Source: Lentimicrobiaceae bacterium
GTDB taxonomy: Bacteria; Bacteroidota; Bacteroidia; Bacteroidales; JAGNHN01
Length of the DNA stretch: 64,000 nucleotides
Assembly: GCA_018001695.1 (NCBI GenBank)
Contig: JAGNHN010000007.1
Coordinates: 1-64,000 of the forward strand
Reading direction: 5' to 3'
Shown: positions 36,023 to 45,212 of the stretch, piece by piece
Layout of the letters: each line of letters opens with the position of its first letter
Position numbering within the stretch: position 1 is the first letter of the stretch
The notes under the pieces: generated by a model
Told to the model about the DNA's origin: nothing
The model's database searches: none
What the model saw: the letters and a program-made list of their open reading frames with translations, nothing else
Position numbers and translations under genes: made by a program

Positions 36023-37360
36023 TTAAATAGCGAAGCTTTTCCACTTTCCGCTTTTCAGATACCGCCAGGAGAGGCTTCCCATGATCAGGAAATAGACATA
36101 CTCACAATACCATACCTGGGCAACCGGAACCTTCAGGATAATTCCCAATACGAAGGCGACTCCGAGGTAAAAAGTGAGCGTGATAATCTCAATCCACATG
36201 CTGACGCGGGTATTTGCTGTTCCGGCAACGCCGTGGAAGAAGATATTCGCGGCTCCGAAAAAGGTAATCGCGCCGAGGATCACATAAAGAACAGGCAGCG
36301 CCTCGGCAATCAGCCCGGCATCCTGGGTGTAGATCTTCAACAGGGTCACGGGTGCGATGGCACCCAGGATGGCGATCACTCCGATAGACGCCATGGTTAA
36401 CCATAATACGCGGTAAACCAAAGGCAGAACCTTGTCCTTATGCCCCTCACCAATGATATTGCTCACCAATGTACTGGTGGTTGATCCGAAAGCCCATACC
36501 GGAATGATAAGCAGCATATAAATGCTCCGAATGATGTTGGAGATGGCCAATTCCCTTTCTCCTAATTTTTCAATGATCAGGAAGAACGTAAACCATGCCG
36601 CCATCGACAAGGCAAACTGGATCATTATGAACACACTGACATTCAGTATTTTTCCTACAGTTACCATATCCGGTTTACTGAACCGGAAAATGCCATACTT
36701 GCGGATGTCGACGACCCGGTATGTGTAGATGAAAAAGAAAAGCGTGGATGTGGCTTCGGCCAGGACTGAGGCCAGGGCTGCCCCTTTCAATCCCATTTCG
36801 GGCATGCCGAGTTTGCCAAAGATCAGTGCATAATCAAACAACACATTGATGCCGGCCATGAAGAAGGCGTTCCAGATGAGGACTTTCGTTTTGGCGATTC
36901 CGACAAAGAAGGCACGAAAGGCGATGTTCAGGCAGGCGAAGAATAAGCCCCATATGCGCACATCCAGGTAGGCCTCGCTGGCTTTGGCCACCTCATCTGA
37001 GGCAAGCAGCATCCGCATAACCGGACCTGTGCTGGTGATGATGGCCAGGAAGACGAGCAATGCCACCACCATGAGGAAGTACAGGCTCTGGTCCATCACC
37101 TTTCCTATGGCCTTGTAATCTTTTTCTCCATTACGCCGGCCGATTATAATCTGGGTTCCCGTACCAAAACCAAAGGCCAGGATAAAGAGCAGGAAATAGA
37201 ACAATCCACCGATGGCAGAGGCCCCCAGCTCAATCTCTCCCACCCTCCCCAGAAAAGCGGTATCCACGACCTGAATCAGGTCCTGGGCAAGGACCGAGAC
37301 CATGATGGGAAGAGAGACGTTCCAGATGCGACGGTATGTGGGTAATCCGTTCAAAATCAA
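36023..37360 (-). CDS. MATE-family multidrug/Na+ efflux transporter
   Basis: This 445-residue inner-membrane protein has about twelve transmembrane helices in two similar halves. Family-typical stretches are SLPIMVSVLAQDLIQVVDTAFLG near the N-terminus, GFGTGTQIIIGRRNGEKD, and WAFGSTTSTLVSNIIGEG opening the second half. MATE proteins export cationic drugs or metabolites using Na+ or H+ gradients; the substrate here is unknown. The gene begins 15 bp after trkH on the same strand and is probably cotranscribed with it. Confidence 0.93.
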   Translation of the reverse strand: MILNGLPTYRRIWNVSLPIMVSVLAQDLIQVVDTAFLGRVGEIELGASAIGGLFYFLLFILAFGFGTGTQIIIGRRNGEKDYKAIGKVMDQSLYFLMVVALLVFLAIITSTGPVMRMLLASDEVAKASEAYLDVRIWGLFFACLNIAFRAFFVGIAKTKVLIWNAFFMAGINVLFDYALIFGKLGMPEMGLKGAALASVLAEATSTLFFFIYTYRVVDIRKYGIFRFSKPDMVTVGKILNVSVFIMIQFALSMAAWFTFFLIIEKLGERELAISNIIRSIYMLLIIPVWAFGSTTSTLVSNIIGEGHKDKVLPLVYRVLWLTMASIGVIAILGAIAPVTLLKIYTQDAGLIAEALPVLYVILGAITFFGAANIFFHGVAGTANTRVSMWIEIITLTFYLGVAFVLGIILKVPVAQVWYCEYVYFLIMGSLSWRYLKSGKWKSFAI

Positions 37361-37375
37361 TCAAAAAAATAAAAA

Positions 37376-38833
37376 TCAATTTCTCCAGAAGGCCCTGGAG
37401 AAAAGGATAAGTACGGTAAACAGCTCCAACCTGCCGAGAATCATCAGGAAGGAAAGGAACCATTTTCCGAAGTCCGGGATAAAGGCAAAATTACCAACTG
37501 GACCAACTTTCCCGATGCCCGGACCGATATTTCCAAGACAGGCGGCCGTAGCTCCGATTGCTGTGTCGAAATCAAGGCCGAGGAGGGCCATGACCATCGA
37601 ACCGGAGGCAAAGATGAGCAGGTAAATCAGGAAAAAGGCCAGCACATTAAAGATGATTCCCTGGGAGACCGGACGGCCGTTGATGCGCACCGGGATCACC
37701 CCCTGAGGGTGGATCAGGCGCTTCATTTCCAGGAATGAGTTCTTCACCAGCAGGAAATGCCGGATCATTTTGATACCGCCACCGGTAGAACCTGCAGAGC
37801 CACCGGTAAACATGGCCAGGAAGATCAGGAACCAGGCGAAATCGGGCCAGATCAGGTAGTCTGAAGTAATGAACCCGGTTGTGGTCACGATGGAGACCGT
37901 CTGGAAAAGCGCGTGCCGGAAGGAGGCTTCCGGACCAAACATCCCGTCCAGGAAAAGGGAAACGCTGACTACCAGGGTGATGATACCGATGATGGCCATA
38001 TAATAACGGAACTCATCATTGCGAGTAACGGAAGCAAAGGCACCACTGACAGCCATGTAATGGAGGGTGAAATTCGTCCCTGCCAAAATCATGAAAACAA
38101 TAATAACATATTGAATATAAGGTGAAAAGCTTGCTATACTATCATTACGTGTGGAAAATCCACCCGTCGCCATGGTGCCAAATGCATGGCAAAGGCCATC
38201 GAACAGATCCATGCCTCCGAACATCAGGAGGGAAGTCTGGATCAATGTTAATATGAAATAGATACCCCATAAGCGCTTGGCCGTTTCAGCAATTCTGGGA
38301 TGTAGCTTATCCTTGGTAGGGCCGGGCACCTCAGCAATAAACAACTGCATTCCACCAATTCCGAGAAATGGCAGGATGGCCAGCGAGAGAACGATAATCC
38401 CCATCCCTCCGATCCAATGCGTCATGCTTCTCCAGAACAGCAAAGCCTTTGGAAGTGCCTCAATATCTGTAAGAATGGTAGCTCCCGTTGTACTGAAACC
38501 GGATGCTGTCTCGAAAATAGCATCTGTAAAGGAAGGGATATAGCCACTGATATAGAATGGAAAGCTTCCAAAAAGTGAGATGACCATCCAGGCGAAGCTT
38601 ACAACAATATATCCTTCCCGTTTTCCAATATTCCGAGGGTCATAGCCTCGTGTAGAGATCATCAGGAGGCCACCTGACACCAGTGCTGTCAATGCGCTCA
38701 CAACCAGATATATCCAGCGCTCCTGATAATACAAGGCAAAGGGTAGAGGTGTGAGCATAAAAAGCCCTTCGATCACCAGCAGGATGCCCAGTAATCGTAG
38801 TATTACTTTCCAGCTAATCGTGGATGTTCGCAT
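37376..38833 (-). CDS. trkH: Trk-type potassium uptake channel subunit
   Basis: This 485-residue membrane protein has four pore-loop repeats of the TrkH/KtrB superfamily. Loops with TxG-type filter residues are seen in ETASGFSTTGATILTD, AFGTMATGGFSTRND, QTVSIVTTTGFITSDY and TAACLGNIGPGIG. It works with the TrkA regulator encoded immediately upstream on the same strand (134 bp gap) to take up K+. A TACCTTTG box in the gap suggests it can also be transcribed on its own. Confidence 0.95.
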   Translation of the reverse strand: MRTSTISWKVILRLLGILLVIEGLFMLTPLPFALYYQERWIYLVVSALTALVSGGLLMISTRGYDPRNIGKREGYIVVSFAWMVISLFGSFPFYISGYIPSFTDAIFETASGFSTTGATILTDIEALPKALLFWRSMTHWIGGMGIIVLSLAILPFLGIGGMQLFIAEVPGPTKDKLHPRIAETAKRLWGIYFILTLIQTSLLMFGGMDLFDGLCHAFGTMATGGFSTRNDSIASFSPYIQYVIIVFMILAGTNFTLHYMAVSGAFASVTRNDEFRYYMAIIGIITLVVSVSLFLDGMFGPEASFRHALFQTVSIVTTTGFITSDYLIWPDFAWFLIFLAMFTGGSAGSTGGGIKMIRHFLLVKNSFLEMKRLIHPQGVIPVRINGRPVSQGIIFNVLAFFLIYLLIFASGSMVMALLGLDFDTAIGATAACLGNIGPGIGKVGPVGNFAFIPDFGKWFLSFLMILGRLELFTVLILFSRAFWRN

Positions 38834-38848
38834 ATCTTACCCTTGCTG

Positions 38849-38876
38849 GCAAGGAATCCTTGCGCGACCAAAGGTA
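38849..38876 (-). promoter_or_regulatory. Candidate trkH promoter with inverted repeat
   Basis: Minus-strand TACCTTTG (38876-38869) matches TAnnTTTG. Just downstream, at the expected transcription start, lies the inverted repeat GCAAGGAATCCTTGC (38849-38863, 6-bp arms, 3-nt spacer), an operator-like position. The trkH ATG is 15 bp further on. Confidence 0.45.
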
Positions 38877-38967
38877 TGAAATCACGATGATCAGGTGCAA
38901 GAAGGATCAACAGAAAGAATAGCAATCCACATCGCTGCCATGCTATGCTGATCGCATCTTCTGTGTA

Positions 38968-40308
38968 TCAGTTGAAGAGTCGTTCAATTTTTTGAATGGC
39001 CTCTGGCAGGGCAAATACCACAACGCGGTCGCCGGCCTGGATTTGCGACTTTCCAACGGCGATAAAGCTTTGAGTCCCCCTGATGATCCCTCCGATGATG
39101 GCACCCCTGGGAACACCGATACGATGAATAGGTTTACGGGTAACCTTGGAATCAGGTTGAGCAATAAACTCAAGTACTTCAGCATCAATACCATGCAGGC
39201 ATTTTACGGATGCTACTTCCGCCTCCATTGTAAAACGGTAGATATGACTGGCCGTGATCAGTTTTTTATTTATAATCGTTTCTATTCCAATGTTTTGAGA
39301 AATGTCGATATAGTCTATATTCTCAACCAGCGGAATTATCTTTTTGACACCGAATTTCTTGGCCAACAGGCAGGTGAAAATATTGGTTTCTGAATCATCG
39401 GTGACAGCGACGAAGGCATCCATATTCTGAAGGCCTTCATCCTGAAGAAGCTGAAAGTCCCTTGCATCTCCATGAATGACCAGGGTATTTTCGAGGATAT
39501 CGGCCAGATGCATACAACGTTCCTTGTCAAACTCGATGAGTTTGATGTTCATCTTGTTTTCCAATCCCAGCGCCGTTTTCCTGCCAATTCTTCCACCACC
39601 GATGATCATTACATTGCGGATCTCCACCTGCTCTTTACCTCCAAGCCTCAGCAGCTCATCGATGCCGGTGGGGGTAGTGATGACATAAGCCAGGTCGCCC
39701 ACCTGAAATGCGTCATCGCCCTTGGGGATGATCGTCTTCGAATTCCGGTGTATCGCAACAGCCCTAAATTCAAGGTTCTTATTCTCCTCGGCAATATCAT
39801 CCAACGTCTTTCCGATCACCAAAGCTTTCTCATCCAGCTTAATCAGAAAAAGGTGAAGATTGCCATCGCTGAAGTCGAAAATCTCCGTTGCAGCACTCTG
39901 CTGCAATAGCCTTATAATTTCACTGGCAGCAACACGTTCAGGGCATACAAGCTCATCGATCCCTACCTCCTTCAGGAAGGCAAGATTTGCCGGTTCCAGG
40001 TATTCGGTATTGTTGATGCGGGCAATGGTTCTCTTCGCTCCAAGTTTCTTTCCGATCATACAGGTAACCAGGTTGGTTTCCTCGTTATGAACAACGGACA
40101 AAAGCAGATCAGTACGATGGATACTGGCCCTTTCAAGTACAGAAAATGAGGTTGAATCACCGGTAATGGTCATGAGATCTGACTGGGATTCAATCATATG
40201 CAAGAGATCCTTATGCGGATCTACGATGGTGATATTGTGATTCTCGCCGGACAACAGCTTTGCCAGGTGAAACCCGACTTCTCCATCTCCGGCTATAACG
40301 ATATTCAT
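38968..40308 (-). CDS. trkA: Trk potassium uptake regulatory subunit
   Basis: This 446-residue cytoplasmic protein has two tandem RCK modules, each with a Rossmann domain (GDGEVGFHLAKLL at the N-terminus, GGGRIGRKTALGL near 235) and a C-terminal TrkA_C subdomain (GKTLDDIAEENKNLEFRAV; RKPIHRIGVPRGAIIGGI). It binds NAD(H)/nucleotides and gates TrkH. The length equals the standard TrkA. An AT-rich inverted repeat (40338-40352) precedes the gene. Confidence 0.96.
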   Translation of the reverse strand: MNIVIAGDGEVGFHLAKLLSGENHNITIVDPHKDLLHMIESQSDLMTITGDSTSFSVLERASIHRTDLLLSVVHNEETNLVTCMIGKKLGAKRTIARINNTEYLEPANLAFLKEVGIDELVCPERVAASEIIRLLQQSAATEIFDFSDGNLHLFLIKLDEKALVIGKTLDDIAEENKNLEFRAVAIHRNSKTIIPKGDDAFQVGDLAYVITTPTGIDELLRLGGKEQVEIRNVMIIGGGRIGRKTALGLENKMNIKLIEFDKERCMHLADILENTLVIHGDARDFQLLQDEGLQNMDAFVAVTDDSETNIFTCLLAKKFGVKKIIPLVENIDYIDISQNIGIETIINKKLITASHIYRFTMEAEVASVKCLHGIDAEVLEFIAQPDSKVTRKPIHRIGVPRGAIIGGIIRGTQSFIAVGKSQIQAGDRVVVFALPEAIQKIERLFN

Positions 40309-40426
40309 AATGCCATGATTTAACTGGGTGCGAAATAACTAAATATTTTAGTATTAGGATAATGCTGCGGATGATAATATATTGTGCCAAGGGTCGGCAA
40401 CGGCTATTCAGTATCAGCTTGAGATG

Positions 40427-41245
40427 CTAAAACTGTGTGTCCATCCCAAGGTTGGTGCCAGGTATACTGTACTCATCCCAGTCAAGCCCGACCTGGAACT
40501 TCTCTCTGAATTCCTGGAGCGAATCCAAATCCAGCGCAGCTTGTAACACATGAGCCTGATTTTCTGATGCTTCCGCCAGGATCTGACCTTTGGGTGAGAT
40601 GATCATGGAATCTCCGCTATAATCAATACCATGGCCATCCTGCCCAATACGGTTCAGGCCTGCGACGTAGACCTGGTTTTCGATGGCCCGGGCTACCAAC
40701 AGGGACCTCCAGGGATGGCGACGGGCGGCAGGCCAGTTGGCGAGATAAAGGATAAGGTCATACTCATACTTGCCCTGAATCAGGCGGTTATGTGCCCAGA
40801 CCGGAAAGCGCAGGTCATAACAGACAAGGGGCAGAATATGCCATCCTTTATAATGTATGACCACCCGCCGGTTTCCCATGCTGAAGCGCTCGTGTTCGCC
40901 GCCCATTCTGAACAGGTGGCGTTTGTCATAGTTCATCATGGCCCCGGAAGGATGAACCCAAATAAGCCGGTTGTAAAACTGATCGCCCTCGCGGATGACC
41001 AGCGTACCAACGACAGCCGCACCGGTGTGCGCAGCCATGTCTTTCATCCAGCTAACGGTGCGACCATCCATAGGTTCTGCTACATGATCAGGGCGTACAG
41101 TAAAACCAGAATTGAACATCTCAGGCAGCATGATCACATCGGTCCTGTCAATCCTGCTGATCACCTCTGCGAAGTGATGCAGATTGGCCTCCCGGTCTTC
41201 CCAGACCAGGTGATCCTGTAACATAGTCAGGCGGAGATCCGGCAT
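40427..41245 (-). CDS. Nitrilase-family amidase (omega-amidase, YafV-like)
   Basis: This 272-residue C-N hydrolase carries the Glu-Lys-Cys triad: MLPEMFNSGF, NYDKRHLFRMGGE and PLVCYDLRFPVWAHN. The overall sequence fits the YafV/NIT2 group that hydrolyses 2-oxoglutaramate and related omega-amides. Its 5' end overlaps the 3' end of the aminotransferase gene by 19 nt. This supports a joint pathway: glutamine-dependent transamination yields 2-oxoglutaramate, which the amidase converts to 2-oxoglutarate and ammonia. Confidence 0.9.
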   Translation of the reverse strand: MPDLRLTMLQDHLVWEDREANLHHFAEVISRIDRTDVIMLPEMFNSGFTVRPDHVAEPMDGRTVSWMKDMAAHTGAAVVGTLVIREGDQFYNRLIWVHPSGAMMNYDKRHLFRMGGEHERFSMGNRRVVIHYKGWHILPLVCYDLRFPVWAHNRLIQGKYEYDLILYLANWPAARRHPWRSLLVARAIENQVYVAGLNRIGQDGHGIDYSGDSMIISPKGQILAEASENQAHVLQAALDLDSLQEFREKFQVGLDWDEYSIPGTNLGMDTQF

Positions 41246-42390
41246 AGGATAGCAGCAGCTTTATCTAAGGTTTTCTCTTCCTTGGCGAAGCAAAAGCGAA
41301 GGACGTGGTTGTCGACAGGGCGCTGATAGAAAACGGAAACCGGAATTGAAGCTATGCCATGATTGCGAATGAGATGCACGGCATAATCCTCATCGTTCTT
41401 ATCAGACAGAGCGCTGTAATCCAGTAACTGAAAATAGGTCCCCTGGCAAGGGATGGGCTTGAAGGCTGATTTCGAGATAGCCTCCAGGAAATAGTCTCTT
41501 TTCTGCTGGTAGAATGCGGGCAGGCCAAGATAATGCTCCTCATTATCAAGGTATTCCGCAATGGCATGCTGTACGGGTGTATTCACAGCAAAGACTACGA
41601 ACTGGTGTACCATCCGGAAGCGTCGCATCATTTCAGCAGGTGCCAGGCAATAGCCTGTTTTCCATCCTGTGGCATGGAATGTCTTTCCAAAAGAACCCAT
41701 GATAAAGGACCGTTGCGCCAGTTCGGGGTATTTGCATGCACTTTGATGGATTTGTCCGTCGAAGATAAGATGCTCATAAACTTCATCACTCAGCACCAGC
41801 AGATCCGTGCCTTTCACGATCTGAGACAGACGCTCCATATCCGTCTCCTTGATTGTGGCACCGGTAGGATTGTGCGGGCTATTGATGATGATCATGCGTG
41901 TATCGCGCGTAATGGTTCGCTGCACCTCATCCCAGGGAATGGTGTAGGAAGGAAAATCCATATGAACCGGTCTCACCGTTCCTTTGCAAAGTTTAACGGC
42001 CGGCACATAGCTGTCATAAGCGGGCTCAATAACGATCACCTCATCTCCATCGCGAATGGTAGCAATGATGGCCGTAAAGATAGCCTGCGTGGCTCCGGCC
42101 GTGATGGTTATCTCTTCCTCAGGATCGTACTCTACTCCGTATGTGCGCGCTATTTTTTTCGAAATGGCCTGCCTGAGTGCCGGTAGGCCCGGCATAGGGG
42201 CATATTGGTTCGCCCCTTCCATCATATGCTTCTCCACAAGGTGTATGAGCTCTCTGGAAACAGGAAAATCCGGAAAACCTTGTGAGAGGTTCACGGCCTG
42301 ATACTGTCTGGCCAGTTGTGACATGGTAGCAAACACCGAAGGCCCTATTCCTGGAAGCTTGTCCGGCAAATGTCCGTTGAATTGTGGCAT
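41227..42390 (-). CDS. Methionine/aromatic aminotransferase (YbdL-like, class I PLP)
   Basis: This 387-residue fold-type I aminotransferase starts MPQFNGHLPDKLPGIG. Motifs include VNLSQGFPDFPV, ITAGATQAIFTAI, INSPHNPTGAT, LSDEVYEHLIFDG and SFGKTFHATGWKTGYC, where the lysine binds PLP. It resembles E. coli YbdL, which regenerates methionine from its keto acid. The start at 42390 is chosen over one at 42453 because a TAnnTTTG box sits between them and the family N-terminus begins here. It is coupled to the omega-amidase gene by a 19-nt overlap. Confidence 0.92.
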   Translation of the reverse strand: MPQFNGHLPDKLPGIGPSVFATMSQLARQYQAVNLSQGFPDFPVSRELIHLVEKHMMEGANQYAPMPGLPALRQAISKKIARTYGVEYDPEEEITITAGATQAIFTAIIATIRDGDEVIVIEPAYDSYVPAVKLCKGTVRPVHMDFPSYTIPWDEVQRTITRDTRMIIINSPHNPTGATIKETDMERLSQIVKGTDLLVLSDEVYEHLIFDGQIHQSACKYPELAQRSFIMGSFGKTFHATGWKTGYCLAPAEMMRRFRMVHQFVVFAVNTPVQHAIAEYLDNEEHYLGLPAFYQQKRDYFLEAISKSAFKPIPCQGTYFQLLDYSALSDKNDEDYAVHLIRNHGIASIPVSVFYQRPVDNHVLRFCFAKEEKTLDKAAAILCRISA

Positions 42391-42408
42391 GCTTGTGTTT
42401 TGACAAGC

Positions 42409-42416
42409 CAAAGGTA
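42409..42416 (-). promoter_or_regulatory. Candidate -7 box (TACCTTTG) for the aminotransferase-amidase pair
   Basis: Minus-strand TACCTTTG fits TAnnTTTG and ends 18 bp before the ATG at 42390. It decides the start, because the in-frame ATG at 42453 would be upstream of the promoter. Confidence 0.5.
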
Positions 42417-42475
42417 AGCATATAAGCCTGAATGGCCATCCATCATCCTTCAAGCCTTTTCACAAACCGGCCGGC

Positions 42476-42769
42476 TTAGGCCTCTTTTTCCTGGTCTTTT
42501 CCCTCTTCAGGGTGTATGGAACGGGCGATGGCATGAGCTGCCAGCGGGGCCGTCAGGTAAATAAAGACAATGATAAGCAGAGCCTTGACATATACCAGCC
42601 AATGGTCAAAAGACAGGCAGACACCGATGATAATGAGGAGAATACCAAAGGAGGATGCTTTGGTCGTCGCATGCATGCGACTCAATGGATCGCCGAAGCG
42701 AAGCACACCAATGGCAGAGATGAGGATAAAAGCGGCCCCGGAGAATATCAGTATTTCATCCAGTATCAT
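42476..42769 (-). CDS. mnhG: Mrp Na+/H+ antiporter subunit G
   Basis: This is a 97-residue membrane subunit with three hydrophobic helices. The segment AIGVLRFGDPLSRMHATTKASSFG is the MnhG/PhaG signature. The last gene of the seven-gene operon, it begins by an ATGA overlap with mnhF. The C-terminal tail is charged (HPEEGKDQEKEA). The Mrp complex needs all subunits for secondary Na+/H+ exchange. Confidence 0.93.
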   Translation of the reverse strand: MILDEILIFSGAAFILISAIGVLRFGDPLSRMHATTKASSFGILLIIIGVCLSFDHWLVYVKALLIIVFIYLTAPLAAHAIARSIHPEEGKDQEKEA

Positions 42770-43041
42770 GATTGTCTTTGTTTTAAATAAGTTGACACGG
42801 CCACTGTGCCGATAAAAGCGATCAGGGATATGACGATGGCGACATCAAAGTACAGGCTTCTTTTGACAAGAACGCCATACACCATGATAAAGCCCATGGT
42901 AATGGTGGAGATCAGGTCCATGGCAACGATGCGGTCGTTGATATTCCTGCTTCGTGCCAGGTGGATCAGCGCCAGTGTCAGGGCCAGTAAAAGGAAGGCA
43001 AAAGCGGCAGGGATGAAAAAAGAAACAGAATCTGTCAGCAT
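42766..43041 (-). CDS. mnhF: Mrp Na+/H+ antiporter subunit F
   Basis: This 91-residue subunit has three helices. The stretch NDRIVAMDLISTITMGFIMVY is the characteristic MnhF motif with its buried aspartate. It lies 4 bp downstream of mnhE and overlaps mnhG by ATGA. Confidence 0.92.
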   Translation of the reverse strand: MLTDSVSFFIPAAFAFLLLALTLALIHLARSRNINDRIVAMDLISTITMGFIMVYGVLVKRSLYFDVAIVISLIAFIGTVAVSTYLKQRQS

Positions 43042-43045
43042 AGCA

Positions 43046-43378
43046 TTAATGGGTTAAACGAAAGATGCGCCTTTGTATCGCATTTATCTCTTTCAGGATG
43101 TTCTCAGACTTGCTGCGCGAGATCACGTGCACCACCAGGGTTTTCCTGTCAGGGGACATATCAATGACGAGGCTGCCTGGGGTCATGCACAGCAAATTTG
43201 TGAAAAGGAGAAGCCCCAGGTTGGTGTCCAGGTACAATGGAACCCGTAACACGGTTGGCTGCAGGTGCATGGCCGGTGTCAGAATATCCCATGTAATCTG
43301 AAGGTTAGCCAGAATCAGCTTATATATATAGAAAATGGTAAACTCAAAGAAATAATATGTCTTGATAATCAGCTTCAT
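43046..43378 (-). CDS. mnhE: Mrp Na+/H+ antiporter subunit E
   Basis: This 110-residue subunit begins MKLIIKTYYFFEF. Two hydrophobic segments are followed by a cytosolic domain containing LLFTNLLCMTPGSLVIDMS, the MnhE signature (TPGTLxVD-type), and a terminal helix EILKEINAIQRRIF. The ATG at 43378 is preferred to one at 43474, which would lie deep within mnhD; with this choice the intergenic gap is 4 bp, matching the other junctions. Confidence 0.9.
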   Translation of the reverse strand: MKLIIKTYYFFEFTIFYIYKLILANLQITWDILTPAMHLQPTVLRVPLYLDTNLGLLLFTNLLCMTPGSLVIDMSPDRKTLVVHVISRSKSENILKEINAIQRRIFRLTH

Positions 43379-43382
43379 AACA

Positions 43383-44864
43383 TCAGGGTAGTTGCAAAAC
43401 AGCATCAATATAGGGCGTGGGCTGCAGCAGAAGCGTTGCAGCTTTGTAACAAACGTCGAAAACGGGGCCGGCAAAAAGACCGAGCAATATGCTTACCAGG
43501 GCCAGGACAACCGATGGCCAGAGATCCAGGAAAGTCATGCGGGTGATCGGGGCTGATGAAGCTGGCGCGGGCTTCAAAAAAGCTTCAAACCATATTTTGA
43601 TCATGGAATATAAAGTCAGCATGGCAGTAAGTATGGCAACCGCCGTCACCAGGTAGTGCCCGGCATCAATACCAGCCTTGATGAGGATGAGTTTCCCGAA
43701 AAATCCGGATAAGGGGGGAATCCCTGCCAATGCGAAAGCTGGAATGATAAACAGTACGGCCAGCAAAGGACTTTCTTTGAACAGTCCACCTACCTCCTTC
43801 AGGTGGAAAGATCCTTTAAGCCTGCTGACCAACCCCATCACAAAGAAAGCATTCGTCTTAGCTACCATGTTGTGTATGGCAAAAAAGATGGCCCCGGCCA
43901 CTCCCAAAGGTGTAAAAAACGCCAGCCCCATGATCATGTAACCAATCTGACTGATAATATGATAGGACAAAATGCGCCGGGTTTCGTACTGTGTTGTGGC
44001 AGCCATACCTCCGCTTACCATGGTCAGGGCAGCAGCTACAAAGAGCAGGTTTTGCCAGAAAGCCACATCCTGTAAATAGAACATGCTGAAAAACCGGATC
44101 ATGGCGTACACCCCTACTTTTGTCAACAGCCCTGCGAACAGGGATGTAATAGTAATATTGGGCGTATGATAAGAGGCCGGAAGCCAGAAATGCAAAGGAA
44201 ACAGGGCTGATTTGATGCCAAATGCAACGAAAAACAACATGGCAGCGGCATTGAAAAGGAGGTTGTTCTCGCCTTCCCTGAAAATCAGCGCGAGCTGGGC
44301 CATGTTCAGGGTTCCGGTGCGGCTATACAGGAGTCCAATACCAGCCAGGAAAAAGAAAGACCCTATCAAATTGAGTGACAGATATTTGATACCTCCACCC
44401 AATTGCTCCCGCCGGCTTCCGTAGGTGATCAGCACAAAAGAGGAGAGCAGCATCACTTCAAACCAAACAAAGAGGTTGAAAATATCCCCGGTAAGGAAGG
44501 CGCCATTTATCCCCAGCGCAAGCGAAAAAAGGAATACATAGAAACGGTTTGAAGCACAATCTTCCTGCATAAAACGATGGGAATACCCCGTAACAGTAAA
44601 TACGATCAGGCTGGAAACCAACAGCATCAAGCCACCCAGGTAGTCGAGTACCAGGGTAATCCCGAACGGGGCCACCCAGGAACCGGCATGCAGCACCAGA
44701 ATCCCGTTATTATTCAATTCTACGAAGAGCAAGGTGCTGAAGACAAGCTGCAGCGCACTACCTGCCAGTGCAAGCATTCTTGTCCACCGGTCATGACGTA
44801 TGAAGATGAGTATGATCATCATGAACACAGGCAGAAGCAAGGGTAGTGCCAGCAGGTTGCTCAT
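43383..44864 (-). CDS. mnhD: Mrp Na+/H+ antiporter subunit D
   Basis: This 493-residue subunit has about fourteen transmembrane helices and is homologous to complex I NuoN/NuoM. Key stretches are FVWFEVMLLSSFVLITYG (conserved Glu in helix 5), FGIKSALFPLHFWLPASYHTPN (conserved Lys) and KTNAFFVMGLVSRLKG. It provides one of the two proton-translocating units. It starts by an ATGA overlap with mnhC. Confidence 0.95.
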   Translation of the reverse strand: MSNLLALPLLLPVFMMIILIFIRHDRWTRMLALAGSALQLVFSTLLFVELNNNGILVLHAGSWVAPFGITLVLDYLGGLMLLVSSLIVFTVTGYSHRFMQEDCASNRFYVFLFSLALGINGAFLTGDIFNLFVWFEVMLLSSFVLITYGSRREQLGGGIKYLSLNLIGSFFFLAGIGLLYSRTGTLNMAQLALIFREGENNLLFNAAAMLFFVAFGIKSALFPLHFWLPASYHTPNITITSLFAGLLTKVGVYAMIRFFSMFYLQDVAFWQNLLFVAAALTMVSGGMAATTQYETRRILSYHIISQIGYMIMGLAFFTPLGVAGAIFFAIHNMVAKTNAFFVMGLVSRLKGSFHLKEVGGLFKESPLLAVLFIIPAFALAGIPPLSGFFGKLILIKAGIDAGHYLVTAVAILTAMLTLYSMIKIWFEAFLKPAPASSAPITRMTFLDLWPSVVLALVSILLGLFAGPVFDVCYKAATLLLQPTPYIDAVLQLP

Positions 44865-45208
44865 TGCGGGTCGGTTTGTTTTAACTGATCAAGATCTTCT
44901 GTACCTGTCACCTTGAAGAATTTGTATTTCAGTGCAATGCTGAATACCACGATGCCCAGCCCGATAACAATGGAAGTCAATACCAGGGCCTGCGGCAGGG
45001 GATCGGCCACGGTTGTGAGAGTCGCCTGGTCCGGATCAATGAAAGCAGGAGCGCCCGCAACGAGGCCGGCCGACAGGAAGACCAGCAGGTTGGTGGCATT
45101 GCTGACAAAGATGATACCAATGACAAATTTCAGTATACTGCGCCTTAGCATCAGGTAAACACCTGCTGTATAGAGTATTCCTACCAATAGGGCCAGAGGT
45201 ATCTCCAT
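44861..45208 (-). CDS. mnhC: Mrp Na+/H+ antiporter subunit C
   Basis: This 115-residue, three-helix subunit is homologous to NuoK. The stretch IIFVSNATNLLVFLSAGL and the typical DPLPQALVLTSIVIGLGIV identify it. It lies 4 bp after mnhB and overlaps mnhD by ATGA. Confidence 0.94.
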   Translation of the reverse strand: MEIPLALLVGILYTAGVYLMLRRSILKFVIGIIFVSNATNLLVFLSAGLVAGAPAFIDPDQATLTTVADPLPQALVLTSIVIGLGIVVFSIALKYKFFKVTGTEDLDQLKQTDPQ

Positions 45209-45212
45209 CTGA

